The notes beneath the pieces were generated by a model. It did no database searches and was not told where the DNA came from. It was given only the letters and a program-made list of their open reading frames with translations. A stretch of 7,053 nucleotides of DNA from assembly GCA_900766915.1 (NCBI GenBank), contig CAAFXE010000275.1:1-7053 (forward strand), in the 5' to 3' direction. Origin of the DNA: Lachnospiraceae bacterium (lineage in GTDB: Bacteria > Bacillota > Clostridia > Lachnospirales > Lachnospiraceae). The position numbers were made by a program, and so were the translations under genes. Positions 1 to 5,715 of this stretch are shown piece after piece; position 1 is the stretch's first letter; every line of letters begins with the position of its first letter.

Positions 1-31
1 AAAAAAGAAACAGATTTAGGAGGACACTGCT

Positions 32-283
32 ATGGATAAGAAAGTGATTTCGTGTGCGTTCAATATCGATACCGCCTGCGTTGAGATTAAATACGCCGAT
101 GGAAGTATGATCTCCATCGATTGCACTTTGGTGGACGCCGAGGTTGCCCGGAATATGTTTGAGAGTAGTGAGTTGGAGTGGCTGGTTTATAATGCGCCTG
201 TAGACTATGTAAACCTGCTGCTCCACGGAGATGTTCGGGAGTATTTGAGGAATGTGGCGGAATATTATCCATTTGATTGCTAA
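32..283 (+). CDS. Small DUF6061-like protein, function unknown
   Basis: This complete 83-residue ORF starts at an ATG placed 8 nt after a perfect AGGAGG (18-23), so the start is secure. The product is acidic, with no signal peptide or membrane segment. Its pattern (an N-terminal strand with a CxFNxDT-type stretch, then VEIKYADGSMISIDC, then an acidic helix-rich half with WLVYNAPVDYV and a GDVREYL end) resembles from memory the DUF6061 family, small proteins of unknown role that are frequent in Clostridia and often lie near mobile DNA. It is a single-gene unit, since its own terminator follows 7 nt after the stop. It converges with the PARIS-like module, whose last stop codon touches that terminator. 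I infer no function. The family call is from recognition of the pattern, not a search. Confidence 0.8.
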   Translation: MDKKVISCAFNIDTACVEIKYADGSMISIDCTLVDAEVARNMFESSELEWLVYNAPVDYVNLLLHGDVREYLRNVAEYYPFDC

Positions 284-289
284 TGAGTA

Positions 290-330
290 CCCCTCTGACA
301 TTTTATCATATTGGTCAGAGGGGGGCTTTT
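290..330 (+). terminator. Intrinsic terminator of the DUF6061-like gene
   Basis: A perfect 10-bp stem, CCCCTCTGAC (290-299) with GTCAGAGGGG (314-323), encloses a 14-nt AT-rich loop and is followed by GGCTTTTCT. The U-tract lies only on the + strand side, so it should terminate the upstream + strand gene. The ariB-like gene ends at 331 on the opposite strand, and the minus-strand reading of the hairpin lacks a T run. Confidence 0.85.
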
Positions 331-1178
331 CTAGGATGCAAAAACGTTGCGCCCTACGGAATTTTGATAATCGACAATTTTCTGGTGAAATTCAGTGTTG
401 CATAAATCACTTGAACGATATGAGCAAACTAAACTGCGATACATTTCTTTAGCACTAGGGTTATTACGTTTTTGCGGCATGGAATGTAAACAAACTTGAT
501 GGAAATAATGGATGAAATCATGCCCTTGTGTAATTAAGTAATAGTCAGCTTCAGCAGATAATGATTGCGACTCTATTCCAATGGAAGATAATTGTGTTCG
601 GATAAGTTCCGAATCTGCGGAGTTGATCTTTTTAATTTGTGCAATAATTGACGAAATTTTAAGTTTGCCTGTATTCTCATCAAAGGCTTTGCTAAAATCA
701 ATGCCCTTAAAATTGATCGACCATCCTTTCTCCACGCTTAGTTTCCTGTATAGAGACAGCGATTCAAGGTCTCTCAATAATTCTTCACGCAGTGCAAGTG
801 GTTTTTTGTGCCACGATAATATCCATAACAATAGTTGCTAAAAGCAGCATCATCTGCTATCAACATCATCTCAAGACAACAGTAGTCGTAATAATAAATC
901 CGAGGATTATTTGAAATAGGGTCATAATCTCTGTCACGTATACCAATGACTCGATCATCATTAAATGAATTAACTATTTCCTCAACACCGATTTTTCCAG
1001 AAAAAGATTCATGCAAGTCTACGTCAGAAGCAAGTTTTCCATTGAAGAATGAAACATCATCTTCTCCTTCAACGATAACAATGCTTTTTTTATGTTCAAA
1101 ATCTGCCGCTAAAGTCAAACGAATATCTGCAATAATATCTTCTTTAGTTAGGTTTTCTCTTATTGAGTTCTGCCCCAT
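331..1178 (-). pseudogene. ariB: AriB-like DUF4435 (TOPRIM-fold) effector, frame split at an A6 tract
   Basis: Two minus-strand frames together encode one DUF4435 protein of about 282 residues. The 5' frame (1178 to stop near 774) carries VEGEDDVSFF (about residues 36-45, the TOPRIM-like Glu and DD), RDRDYD (81-86) and YYYDYCCLEMM (95-105). The 3' frame (from CCA at 801 to TAG at 331) carries the C-terminal half, including a TQGHDFIHYFHQ stretch. The switch falls at 801-807, where the 5' frame reads ACA AAA AAC and the 3' frame AAA AAA CCA. One missing A, or a -1 ribosomal shift, joins them. The 3' frame has no credible own start (only a TTG without a ribosome binding site). I prefer ATG 1178 over GTG 1187 because GGGTGA at 1184-1189 fits ATG and overlaps the GTG. 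The gene overlaps ariA by 35 nt, implying translational coupling. In studied PARIS systems AriB is the toxin that cleaves tRNA-Lys. It is listed as a pseudogene because the frame is broken as read; it may still be functional. Confidence 0.75.
801..807 (-). other. A_AAA_AAC heptamer at the ariB frame break
   Basis: On the minus strand the zero frame reads ACA AAA AAC CAC, so the seven bases at 807-801 are exactly an X_XXY_YYZ slippery heptamer in the correct phase. A -1 slip continues with CCA CTT GCA CTG and opens the rest of the DUF4435 frame. A bulged 6-bp hairpin (CTT-G-CAC, loop TGC, GTG-AAG; 783-798) begins 2 nt later, closer than usual for a frameshift stimulator. A simple one-base loss in a 7-A run explains the same observation. 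Confidence 0.5.
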
Positions 1179-2439
1179 ACAATTCACCCAAATCTATCTG
1201 TATATCCATATGATTGCTGACAATCTGTGGGGAATGAGTAGCAACAATAACTTGGACATTGCTGTGTTTAGAAACTTCGAGGAGGTCATCAAGGAATTTC
1301 TTTTGCCAAGAAATGTGTAATGATATTTCAGGCTCGTCGATCAGCAGTAAAAGCTTCTCTTTTGTACTGAAGATCAAATCATAGAATAGTACTATTTCCT
1401 GCTTCTCTCCAGAAGATAGCTGCGATAAATCCAACGTCTTTTTGGGGTTATCATTATCAACGATATAGAACCCACTGTCTCGTGAGATGCTTATATGTTT
1501 AAATGTCAATCGGTTATTTATTATCCGTGTAAACAAATCAAGTTTTGAAATCAAATCCTGAAAGACAGTGTATTTTTTTGCGAAATCATCAAAATAAATC
1601 TTCAATGCTGTTGAATATATCGGATTATAATTCTTTTCGTCAACAATAGACATATCCACAAGATTATATTGGTTTAGTTTTGCAAATTTTTCGTTTGCCT
1701 CTTGCAGACAGATTTCGTATTCGCGCTGGTCTTTTATTCCCTCTTTTGCTGCGAAAAGGCGCTTCGGATAAGAACTGTCAAGAGAATTCGCAACACGGGA
1801 GTATTCTTCCGATACTTTGCTTATTTCAGCTTTGAGACTTTGCGGTAGTTCGCTAATAACATCGATGATTTGAGGTTCATCAGAGCGCTTTTTCTTTCTT
1901 CTTATCAAGCGCTGATCAGAGATGATTCGGACATCACCACACCATGATCTAATTGTATCGAGCTTCTTCCTAATTTCTTTATTTGTAGATATGGTAGACT
2001 TAGAAATGGTGAAATCATACATTCTATCATCATCCAGATAGAGATGGTAGAATAGCTCGTCTTCCGTGAAAAATTCATCTGTTCTACGGTCAAGATAGCC
2101 ATTCGGTGTTTTCTGAATCCATGGTCTACGTTGAGCATATTTCATACTTTCAAGAAAGTATTCTTCTGAAATAGGAACTTGGAGATTGTCAATTTTTATA
2201 CCCTTGTTATTCTTTTCGATTGTAGTTTTTTCCCCATTGTCATATTCTATAGACAGCTTTTGAAAATCCAATTTGCAAAAAAAGGCTAGGTTGGAATTAC
2301 TGAGAGCATTGATGATTTGGAGAATTGTTGATTTTCCAAAACCATTGGGGCCAGTAATTATGGTAATTCCATCAGATTTCGTAGCTATATAATAATTAAA
2401 ACGACCAAATAGCCTGACTATGTCAATTGCTTTAATCAT
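1144..2439 (-). CDS. ariA: AriA-like ABC/SMC-type ATPase of a PARIS-like defence system
   Basis: This 431-residue cytoplasmic ATPase has the AAA_15/AAA_21 (ABC/OLD-like) layout: Walker A GPNGFGKST (about residues 30-38), a long charged, probably helical middle with a RRKKKRSDE patch (about 180-188), ABC signature LSSGEKQ (341-347), Walker B LLLLIDEPE (363-371) and H-loop ATHSP (400-404). The start ATG at 2439 has GGGGAGG (2447-2453) 7 nt upstream. An upstream ATG at 2520 would add 27 unrelated residues and lies upstream of the likely promoter's -10 box. The 3' end overlaps a DUF4435 gene. ATPase plus DUF4435 effector in this order is the PARIS arrangement, where AriA assembles into a complex that holds and later releases AriB. 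All motifs are intact and no frame break is seen. The gene is clearly more AT-rich than its flanks, suggesting transfer. The alternative is another OLD/RloC-like ATPase pairing; the DUF4435 partner favours PARIS. Confidence 0.85.
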   Translation of the reverse strand: MIKAIDIVRLFGRFNYYIATKSDGITIITGPNGFGKSTILQIINALSNSNLAFFCKLDFQKLSIEYDNGEKTTIEKNNKGIKIDNLQVPISEEYFLESMKYAQRRPWIQKTPNGYLDRRTDEFFTEDELFYHLYLDDDRMYDFTISKSTISTNKEIRKKLDTIRSWCGDVRIISDQRLIRRKKKRSDEPQIIDVISELPQSLKAEISKVSEEYSRVANSLDSSYPKRLFAAKEGIKDQREYEICLQEANEKFAKLNQYNLVDMSIVDEKNYNPIYSTALKIYFDDFAKKYTVFQDLISKLDLFTRIINNRLTFKHISISRDSGFYIVDNDNPKKTLDLSQLSSGEKQEIVLFYDLIFSTKEKLLLLIDEPEISLHISWQKKFLDDLLEVSKHSNVQVIVATHSPQIVSNHMDIQIDLGELYGAELNKRKPN

Positions 2440-2459
2440 AGCGATGCCTCCCCAAATAA

Positions 2460-2474
2460 TACTGAAATACAGTA
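2460..2474 (-). repeat. 15-nt palindrome in the ariA leader
   Basis: TACTG (2460-2464) and CAGTA (2470-2474) are perfect 5-bp arms around AAATA. The palindrome lies between the likely ariA promoter (-10 at 2503-2508) and the ribosome binding site (2447-2453), 6 nt from the latter. It could be a small operator or a leader hairpin. Arms this short can occur by chance in AT-rich DNA. Confidence 0.35.
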
Positions 2475-2502
2475 AAGTAAGCCCTTGAGCTTTATGTAAT
2501 CT

Positions 2503-2530
2503 ATTATATATTCTTATCATAAAAATACAA
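2503..2530 (-). promoter_or_regulatory. Putative promoter of the ariA-ariB module
   Basis: On the minus strand TTGTAT (2530-2525) is followed after 16 nt by a perfect TATAAT (2508-2503), giving a transcript start near 2496 and a leader of about 57 nt before the ariA ATG. The -35 box is weak. AT-rich surroundings lower certainty. No second promoter is evident before ariB, so the pair should be one operon. Confidence 0.5.
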
Positions 2531-2824
2531 GAAGTGAAATCAAATTTGATGAGTTTTATTTTATCTAATGTGAATCATGCACATAATAATAGCATCGTTC
2601 TTCCATCACATTTAGAATAATCAAATACTGATCTATCAATCGTTCATTTAACCAAGAGGGGTACGGAAGGAACGACGGCCGTAATTTAAGAATTCACGCA
2701 TTTAGGACGCCTGTTTTGGACATCCGAAGGTAATTGTATTCCCAGATCAAAAATGTGCCCAAGAAGCCTTACTATCAGCCGCTTTTTCACCCCCGAAATG
2801 CGTGAGTAGAAGTGCCTTTTGCAT
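2531..2824. other. Intergenic stretch without a recognisable gene
   Basis: No ORF here has a ribosome binding site or protein-like composition. The part up to about 2650 is strongly AT-rich, like the ariA-ariB module. From about 2655 the composition rises towards that of the small gene and IS, so the edge of the acquired module probably lies near 2640-2690. The only structure seen is an imperfect inverted repeat (2694-2706 with 2793-2805). Confidence 0.5.
2694..2805. repeat. Imperfect 13-bp inverted repeat bounding 112 bp
   Basis: TCACGCATTTAGG (2694-2706) and CCGAAATGCGTGA (2793-2805) are inverted copies with 12 of 13 positions matching, separated by 86 bp. This could be a MITE-like remnant, the ends of a decayed insertion, or paired binding sites. 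No flanking target duplication is visible and no coding content lies between, so the identity is open. Confidence 0.4.
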
Positions 2825-2854
2825 GAGAAAAGGTGCCGCCAAACTGGCGGCACC
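2825..2854 (-). terminator. Strong intrinsic terminator behind the small gene at 2867
   Basis: On the minus strand GGTGCCGCC (2854-2846), loop AGTTT, and GGCGGCACC (2840-2832) form a perfect 9-bp GC-rich stem followed by TTTTCTC. It starts 12 nt after the stop codon of the gene at 2867-3055 and ends that transcript, insulating the PARIS-like module downstream. Confidence 0.9.
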
Positions 2855-2866
2855 CTGTGTGGTTAC

Positions 2867-3055
2867 TTACTTGCTTTTCCCTACCTTTCCTTCCGTCTTT
2901 TCCGCTTCACGCTGAGCCAGCCATTCTCGGAACTCCCGCTGACCTTCTTCGCTTTCGTAGTAGGCGAGGATGTCAGGGAGAATGCACCGGGCAATGTGCT
3001 CGATTTCGTGCTGCGGAATACCGGAATTGTTGATTGGCTTTTTCCTGCGGCCCAA
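2867..3055 (-). CDS. Small conserved-looking protein of unknown function
   Basis: This 62-residue ORF opens at TTG, 11 nt after GGAGG on the minus strand. It has a basic N-terminus (GRRKKPI), then GIPQHEIEHIARCILPDILAYYESEEGQ and a charged C-terminal tail ending in lysines. It is probably a small helical soluble protein without membrane segments. It looks like short hypothetical proteins of clostridial mobile elements, but I cannot name a family. The frame continues upstream as KFHIEPEGTTS, interrupted by TAA at 3089-3091, beyond which a 14-codon ATG ORF runs in the same frame. The annotated gene may therefore be the distal part of an 88-codon gene with a nonsense codon. It is transcribed from the strong promoter at 3214-3241 and has its own terminator. 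The coding strand is supported by this dedicated promoter and terminator. Confidence 0.6.
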   Translation of the reverse strand: MGRRKKPINNSGIPQHEIEHIARCILPDILAYYESEEGQREFREWLAQREAEKTEGKVGKSK

Positions 3056-3088
3056 GCTGGTTGTTCCCTCCGGTTCGATATGAAATTT

Positions 3089-3133
3089 TTAAGGTGCAGT
3101 TGTGGACGGGCGGACGATCTGTGTTGACGGCAT
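3089..3133 (-). other. 14-codon upstream ORF in frame with the gene at 2867
   Basis: ATG at 3133 follows AAGGGAG closely and reads MPSTQIVRPSTTAP before TAA at 3089-3091. It is in the same frame as the 62-residue ORF (TTG at 3055 is exactly 26 codons downstream), and no other stop lies between. It is either the original N-terminus cut off by a nonsense change (for example GAA to TAA) or a translated leader. Confidence 0.4.
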
Positions 3134-3154
3134 GGCTCCCTTCTCAAGAAACGG

Positions 3155-3203
3155 AAAATGCAGGCGCTTGTCAAGCCAGCGGCTTGATTGGCGTCTGCAT
3201 TTT
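3155..3203 (-). promoter_or_regulatory. Long 5' leader hairpin
   Basis: Arms of 23 nt (3155-3177 and 3181-3203) around a 3-nt loop are inverted copies, with 19 of 23 positions as Watson-Crick pairs and some of the rest possible G-U pairs. On the minus-strand transcript it begins within about 5 nt of the predicted start site (near 3207). A 9-codon ORF, MQTPIKPLA then TGA (3200-3171), covers its 5' half. TTTT on the 3' side gives a weak terminator look. It could be an attenuator, a stability hairpin or an imperfect bidirectional terminator. Confidence 0.55.
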
Positions 3204-3213
3204 GCTTTCTTGT

Positions 3214-3241
3214 ATTATATCACATTGGGAGAGAGTGTCAA
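3214..3241 (-). promoter_or_regulatory. Near-perfect sigma-A promoter for the small gene
   Basis: On the minus strand TTGACA (3241-3236), 16 nt, then TATAAT (3219-3214): both hexamers are exact consensus. The predicted start is near 3207, directly in front of the leader hairpin. It is the strongest promoter in the window and drives only a small gene. Its upstream edge is 52 bp from the IS21 insertion. Confidence 0.85.
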
Positions 3242-3287
3242 TAGCGCGAGAAAGGGTGCGATATAGAAAGTATCTTTTGGCTCATCG

Positions 3288-3293
3288 GCTCAT
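3288..3293. repeat. Left target-site duplication GCTCAT of the IS21 element
   Basis: GCTCAT directly abuts the left IS end (TGTAAATG from 3294) and is repeated at 5731-5736 beyond the right end. Six bases lies within the 4-8 bp range known for IS21-family insertions. It is part of a GGCTCAT...GGCTCAT pair (3279-3293). Confidence 0.75.
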
Positions 3294-3307
3294 TGTAAAT
3301 GTCAATG

Positions 3308-3401
3308 AATATTTGAGCCGGGTGCTAGCCAATATTTGAGCCACTTATGCTAACGAATACTTGAGCCACCTGGTACAAAAGTATGAGTGAATCCCTGAGC
3401 C
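3308..3401. repeat. Subterminal repeats at the IS left end
   Basis: AATATTTGAGCC occurs at 3308-3319 and 3331-3342, AATACTTGAGCC at 3356-3367 and a degenerate AATCCCTGAGCC at 3390-3401, spaced about 23-34 bp apart. They match, inverted, GGCTCAAATATT and GGCTCAAGTAC at the right end. Repeats of this type are the IstA binding sites in IS21-family elements. Confidence 0.8.
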
Positions 3402-3417
3402 AGCTGTGACCGAAAAT

Positions 3418-4197
3418 TCAGCCAGCGGTGTTGCCGGCGGTTGTTGCGGCTTCATTCTCAGCCTGTGCAGTCATCAGGCGGTAAGATGGTCCGCTCATAT
3501 CCAGTACATGGGATCGGTATGTCAGCCTGTCGACCAGAGCTGCGACCATGGTCGTGTTCTCAAACAGCTGTGTCCATTCGGAGAAGGACAGATTTGTGGT
3601 CACAATGGTGCTGGATCGTTCACTGCGCTCAGAGATTACCTTGAACAGCAGTTCTGACTCATATTTATTGAAACTCATGTAACTCAGTTCATCCAGGATC
3701 AAAAGATCCGTTTTCTCCAACTGCCGTTCAATTCGGCCCAGTTGGTAGGCATCTCTGGCCTCCGTCAGTTCCGTTGCCAGCGTACCGGCGTTCTTAAACA
3801 GAACCCGGTAACCCTGCAGGCAGGCTTTCAGGCCAATGGCAATGGAAATATGGGTCTTCCCTCTGCCGGGATTTCCAATCATGACGATATTCTTTCTGTC
3901 GTCAATGAATTTACAGGAGGCCAGTTCGTGGATGAATAACGGAGAAATACTGGGATTCAGCTGGGTAAAATCAAACTCGTCCAGCGTCTTCTGGAACGGA
4001 AATCCGGCAGCTTTTAACCGACGGCGGTTCTGGTTTTCCTGTCTGGCATTGGTTTCAGCCATGAGAAGATCCAGGAGCAGATCACCGAAATCGGCATCGG
4101 GCTGGCTTTGCCGCAGAATATCTGTATAGTTGGCAAATGTAGGCAGCTTCAGCTGCTTGCAAAGAAGCTTTATCTGTTCTTCCCTGATGTCAATCAC
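3418..4197 (-). CDS. istB: IstB-like helper ATPase of the IS21 element
   Basis: This is a 259-residue AAA+ ATPase of the DnaC/IstB family, of usual length. An N-terminal helical part (1-60) is followed by Walker A GNPGRGKT (108-115), Walker B LLILDEL (165-171), sensor I-like STIVTTN (197-203) and a conserved Arg in LVDRLTYRSH (224). In IS21, IstB multimers bind target DNA and deliver it to the IstA-bound ends. The start is GTG at 4197, overlapping the istA stop as GTGA, with a GGGGG-type ribosome binding site inside the istA end; translation is probably coupled to istA. No frame damage is seen. The gene ends 124 bp before the left IS end, and that gap holds the subterminal repeats. No terminator is visible behind it. 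Confidence 0.95.
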   Translation of the reverse strand: MIDIREEQIKLLCKQLKLPTFANYTDILRQSQPDADFGDLLLDLLMAETNARQENQNRRRLKAAGFPFQKTLDEFDFTQLNPSISPLFIHELASCKFIDDRKNIVMIGNPGRGKTHISIAIGLKACLQGYRVLFKNAGTLATELTEARDAYQLGRIERQLEKTDLLILDELSYMSFNKYESELLFKVISERSERSSTIVTTNLSFSEWTQLFENTTMVAALVDRLTYRSHVLDMSGPSYRLMTAQAENEAATTAGNTAG

Positions 4198-5615
4198 GAT
4201 GCGGCAGCCCCCTTTCCGCAGAGGGTATCATAGGCACCCAGATCTACAGCCGGAACTTTCACTGGATCTTCCACCACCGGCTCCGGACTGTTGGGAAGCC
4301 TTCCGCACATAACTGCGGCATACCCAACATCGGCACACTGTCCCAATAATTCCACTGTTTCCTTGGCCGTGAGATTCTGCCCTTCCAGCCAATTCAGGAA
4401 TTCCGCGGGAACTGCATTCTGGACGGGACGTGCGTAACGGATCGCCCTGCCTTTCTGCGCCAGTATGGGAAGATAGTGCTGTAAATCCAAAGATTCTCCC
4501 TTGCGGCCAAAGAGCCGTTCATGACGGGCAACCAGAGATCCGGAAATCCAGACCTCGATGTGGTTGGGATATGCTTTCAGGGTCGTGTTCTTTCCGGTAT
4601 ACCGGCAGGGAACAGAATAGGCATTTGTTTCAAACAGCACTGTGGAATACCGGCTGACAGTGGGATATGCCCTCTTGGAAACATCCGGTGTGTAGGCAGG
4701 CAGGGGTTGCAGGCACTGTCGGTCTTCTTCCAACAGGGTACCTACCGGAGCCGGGCGGCTGTCAACTTTGTGTTCCAGATAGCGAACACACTTCTCCAGC
4801 AGCTTTCCGTTCAACTCTTCCAGATTTTTCACTTTAGGTAAAGGAACACATACATTGCGTCGGATATAGCCCACAAGGTTTTCTACCAACCCTTTTTCAT
4901 TTCCGGAGGCTGGATTGCAGAAAACAGGCTCGAAGCCATAGTGGGCTGACAGCTGCTTGTAGTCATCTTGAGCCGCGGCATGTGCACCGAATCCGCTCTT
5001 AACGGCTACTCTGGCATTGTCGAAGATGACACGGCGGGGAACACCGCCATAATACTGGAAGGTGCGGATAATCGCATCCAGAAAGCTTTCCAGGTTCTGC
5101 CGCTTATAGGCGATGACATAAGGGGCGCAGCTGTGACACAGCCGGGCGCAGAACAGGTTGATAACCAGCTTTTCGCCATTGATATAGACGGTAGCCTCCC
5201 CCCAATCGATCTGCACGGCCTCTCCCGGAGCGAATCTTAAAGGGACGAAGACCTTGGTTTCCTTCCTGGCTGCCCGCATATCATGGACCAGGTTCCGGAC
5301 AGAGGACTCACTACCGGTGAAGCCGCATTCTTCTACCAGACGCTGGTAAATTCGACGGGCAGTATGACGCTGCTTTTTGACCTGCTCCCGGTCATCCTCA
5401 TCCAGACAGGACGATATGAATTGAACCACCTCCGGAGTCATGACAGCAGCTTCTCTGCTGTACTCCTTACGGTCCCACGGGACGGCGTTGCCTTCCCAGT
5501 ACTTCTTAACGGTATTACGGGAAATACCGAGCCGCTTTGCCGCTGCACGCTGGCTTGTAACGCCCTCTAACTGCAGTCGACGGATTTCTTTGTACACATC
5601 CACGGAAGTTACCAC
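4194..5615 (-). CDS. istA: IstA-like DDE transposase of the IS21 element
   Basis: This transposase has 473 residues from GTG 5615. An N-terminal helix-turn-helix (SQRAAAKRLGISRNTVKKY, about residues 21-39) recognises the end repeats. The retroviral-integrase-type core follows, with catalytic D in VQIDWGEA (about 137), D in VIFDNARVAV (about 199) and E in GNEKGLVEN (about 245). It cuts and joins the IS ends. I chose GTG 5615 because AGGAGG lies at 5626-5631, whereas the in-frame ATG at 5660 has no ribosome binding site and would lie upstream of the predicted transcript start. GTG at 5603 is a further option. The frame is intact and the length usual. It forms an operon with istB. The start region lies behind a hairpin that can mask the ribosome binding site on longer transcripts. 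Confidence 0.95.
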   Translation of the reverse strand: MVTSVDVYKEIRRLQLEGVTSQRAAAKRLGISRNTVKKYWEGNAVPWDRKEYSREAAVMTPEVVQFISSCLDEDDREQVKKQRHTARRIYQRLVEECGFTGSESSVRNLVHDMRAARKETKVFVPLRFAPGEAVQIDWGEATVYINGEKLVINLFCARLCHSCAPYVIAYKRQNLESFLDAIIRTFQYYGGVPRRVIFDNARVAVKSGFGAHAAAQDDYKQLSAHYGFEPVFCNPASGNEKGLVENLVGYIRRNVCVPLPKVKNLEELNGKLLEKCVRYLEHKVDSRPAPVGTLLEEDRQCLQPLPAYTPDVSKRAYPTVSRYSTVLFETNAYSVPCRYTGKNTTLKAYPNHIEVWISGSLVARHERLFGRKGESLDLQHYLPILAQKGRAIRYARPVQNAVPAEFLNWLEGQNLTAKETVELLGQCADVGYAAVMCGRLPNSPEPVVEDPVKVPAVDLGAYDTLCGKGAAAS

Positions 5616-5628
5616 CTTTTCTTTTCCT

Positions 5629-5656
5629 CCTACAATAGCTCTGAGCCTATTGTAGG
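5629..5656 (-). promoter_or_regulatory. Hairpin able to mask the istA ribosome binding site
   Basis: CCTACAATAG (5656-5647) and CTATTGTAGG (5638-5629) are perfect 10-bp inverted arms around 8 nt. The 3' arm contains the first half of the AGGAGG (5631-5626) used by istA. The 5' arm overlaps the -10 box, so a transcript starting near 5642 lacks it and stays open. Only transcripts entering from outside the IS would fold it. Confidence 0.65.
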
Positions 5657-5677
5657 GCATCTTGCAAGGTGGCTCAA
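5649..5677 (-). promoter_or_regulatory. Internal promoter of istA-istB
   Basis: On the minus strand TTGAGC (5677-5672), lying inside a subterminal repeat, is followed after 17 nt by TACAAT (5654-5649). The start would be near 5642, giving a short leader to GTG 5615. Because the -35 box sits in a probable IstA binding site, the transposase could repress its own transcription. Confidence 0.6.
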
Positions 5678-5715
5678 ATATTCGCTGTCATTTCCCGGTA
5701 ATGTGGCTCAAGTAC
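5671..5715. repeat. Subterminal repeats at the IS right end
   Basis: GGCTCAAATATT (5671-5682) and GGCTCAAGTAC (5705-5715) are inverted copies of the left-end AATATTTGAGCC units. The outermost bases to 5730 form the right terminal inverted repeat. They are the likely IstA binding sites. Confidence 0.75.

Noticed and set aside
774..831. Separate gene starting at 831 (-) for the C-terminal half of AriB
   Set aside because: Its only start is a TTG without a ribosome binding site, and its first 10 residues look like a frame shadow of the DUF4435 N-terminal part. It is better read as the continuation of one broken gene.
946..1320. + strand ORF opposite the ariA/ariB junction
   Set aside because: It is a low-complexity antisense shadow rich in Ser and Ile, without a ribosome binding site, across two well-supported genes.
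2440..2520. N-terminal extension of ariA to ATG 2520
   Set aside because: It lies upstream of and across the likely -10 box at 2503-2508, has no ribosome binding site, and adds residues unlike the family. ATG 2439 has GGGGAGG at good spacing.
2748..2807. Short + strand tail reading KNVPKKPYYQPLFHPRNA before TGA
   Set aside because: It looks faintly protein-like, but a stop lies about 6 codons upstream and there is no start or ribosome binding site, so a gene remnant cannot be supported.
2881..3174. 97-codon ORF on the minus strand overlapping the small gene
   Set aside because: Composition is Ser/Arg-rich and shadow-like, and the start lies inside the leader hairpin without a ribosome binding site. 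The 2867-3055 frame has protein-like sequence and matches the terminator position.
5616..5660. IstA start at ATG 5660
   Set aside because: No ribosome binding site precedes it and the predicted transcript begins downstream of it near 5642; GTG 5615 with AGGAGG fits better.
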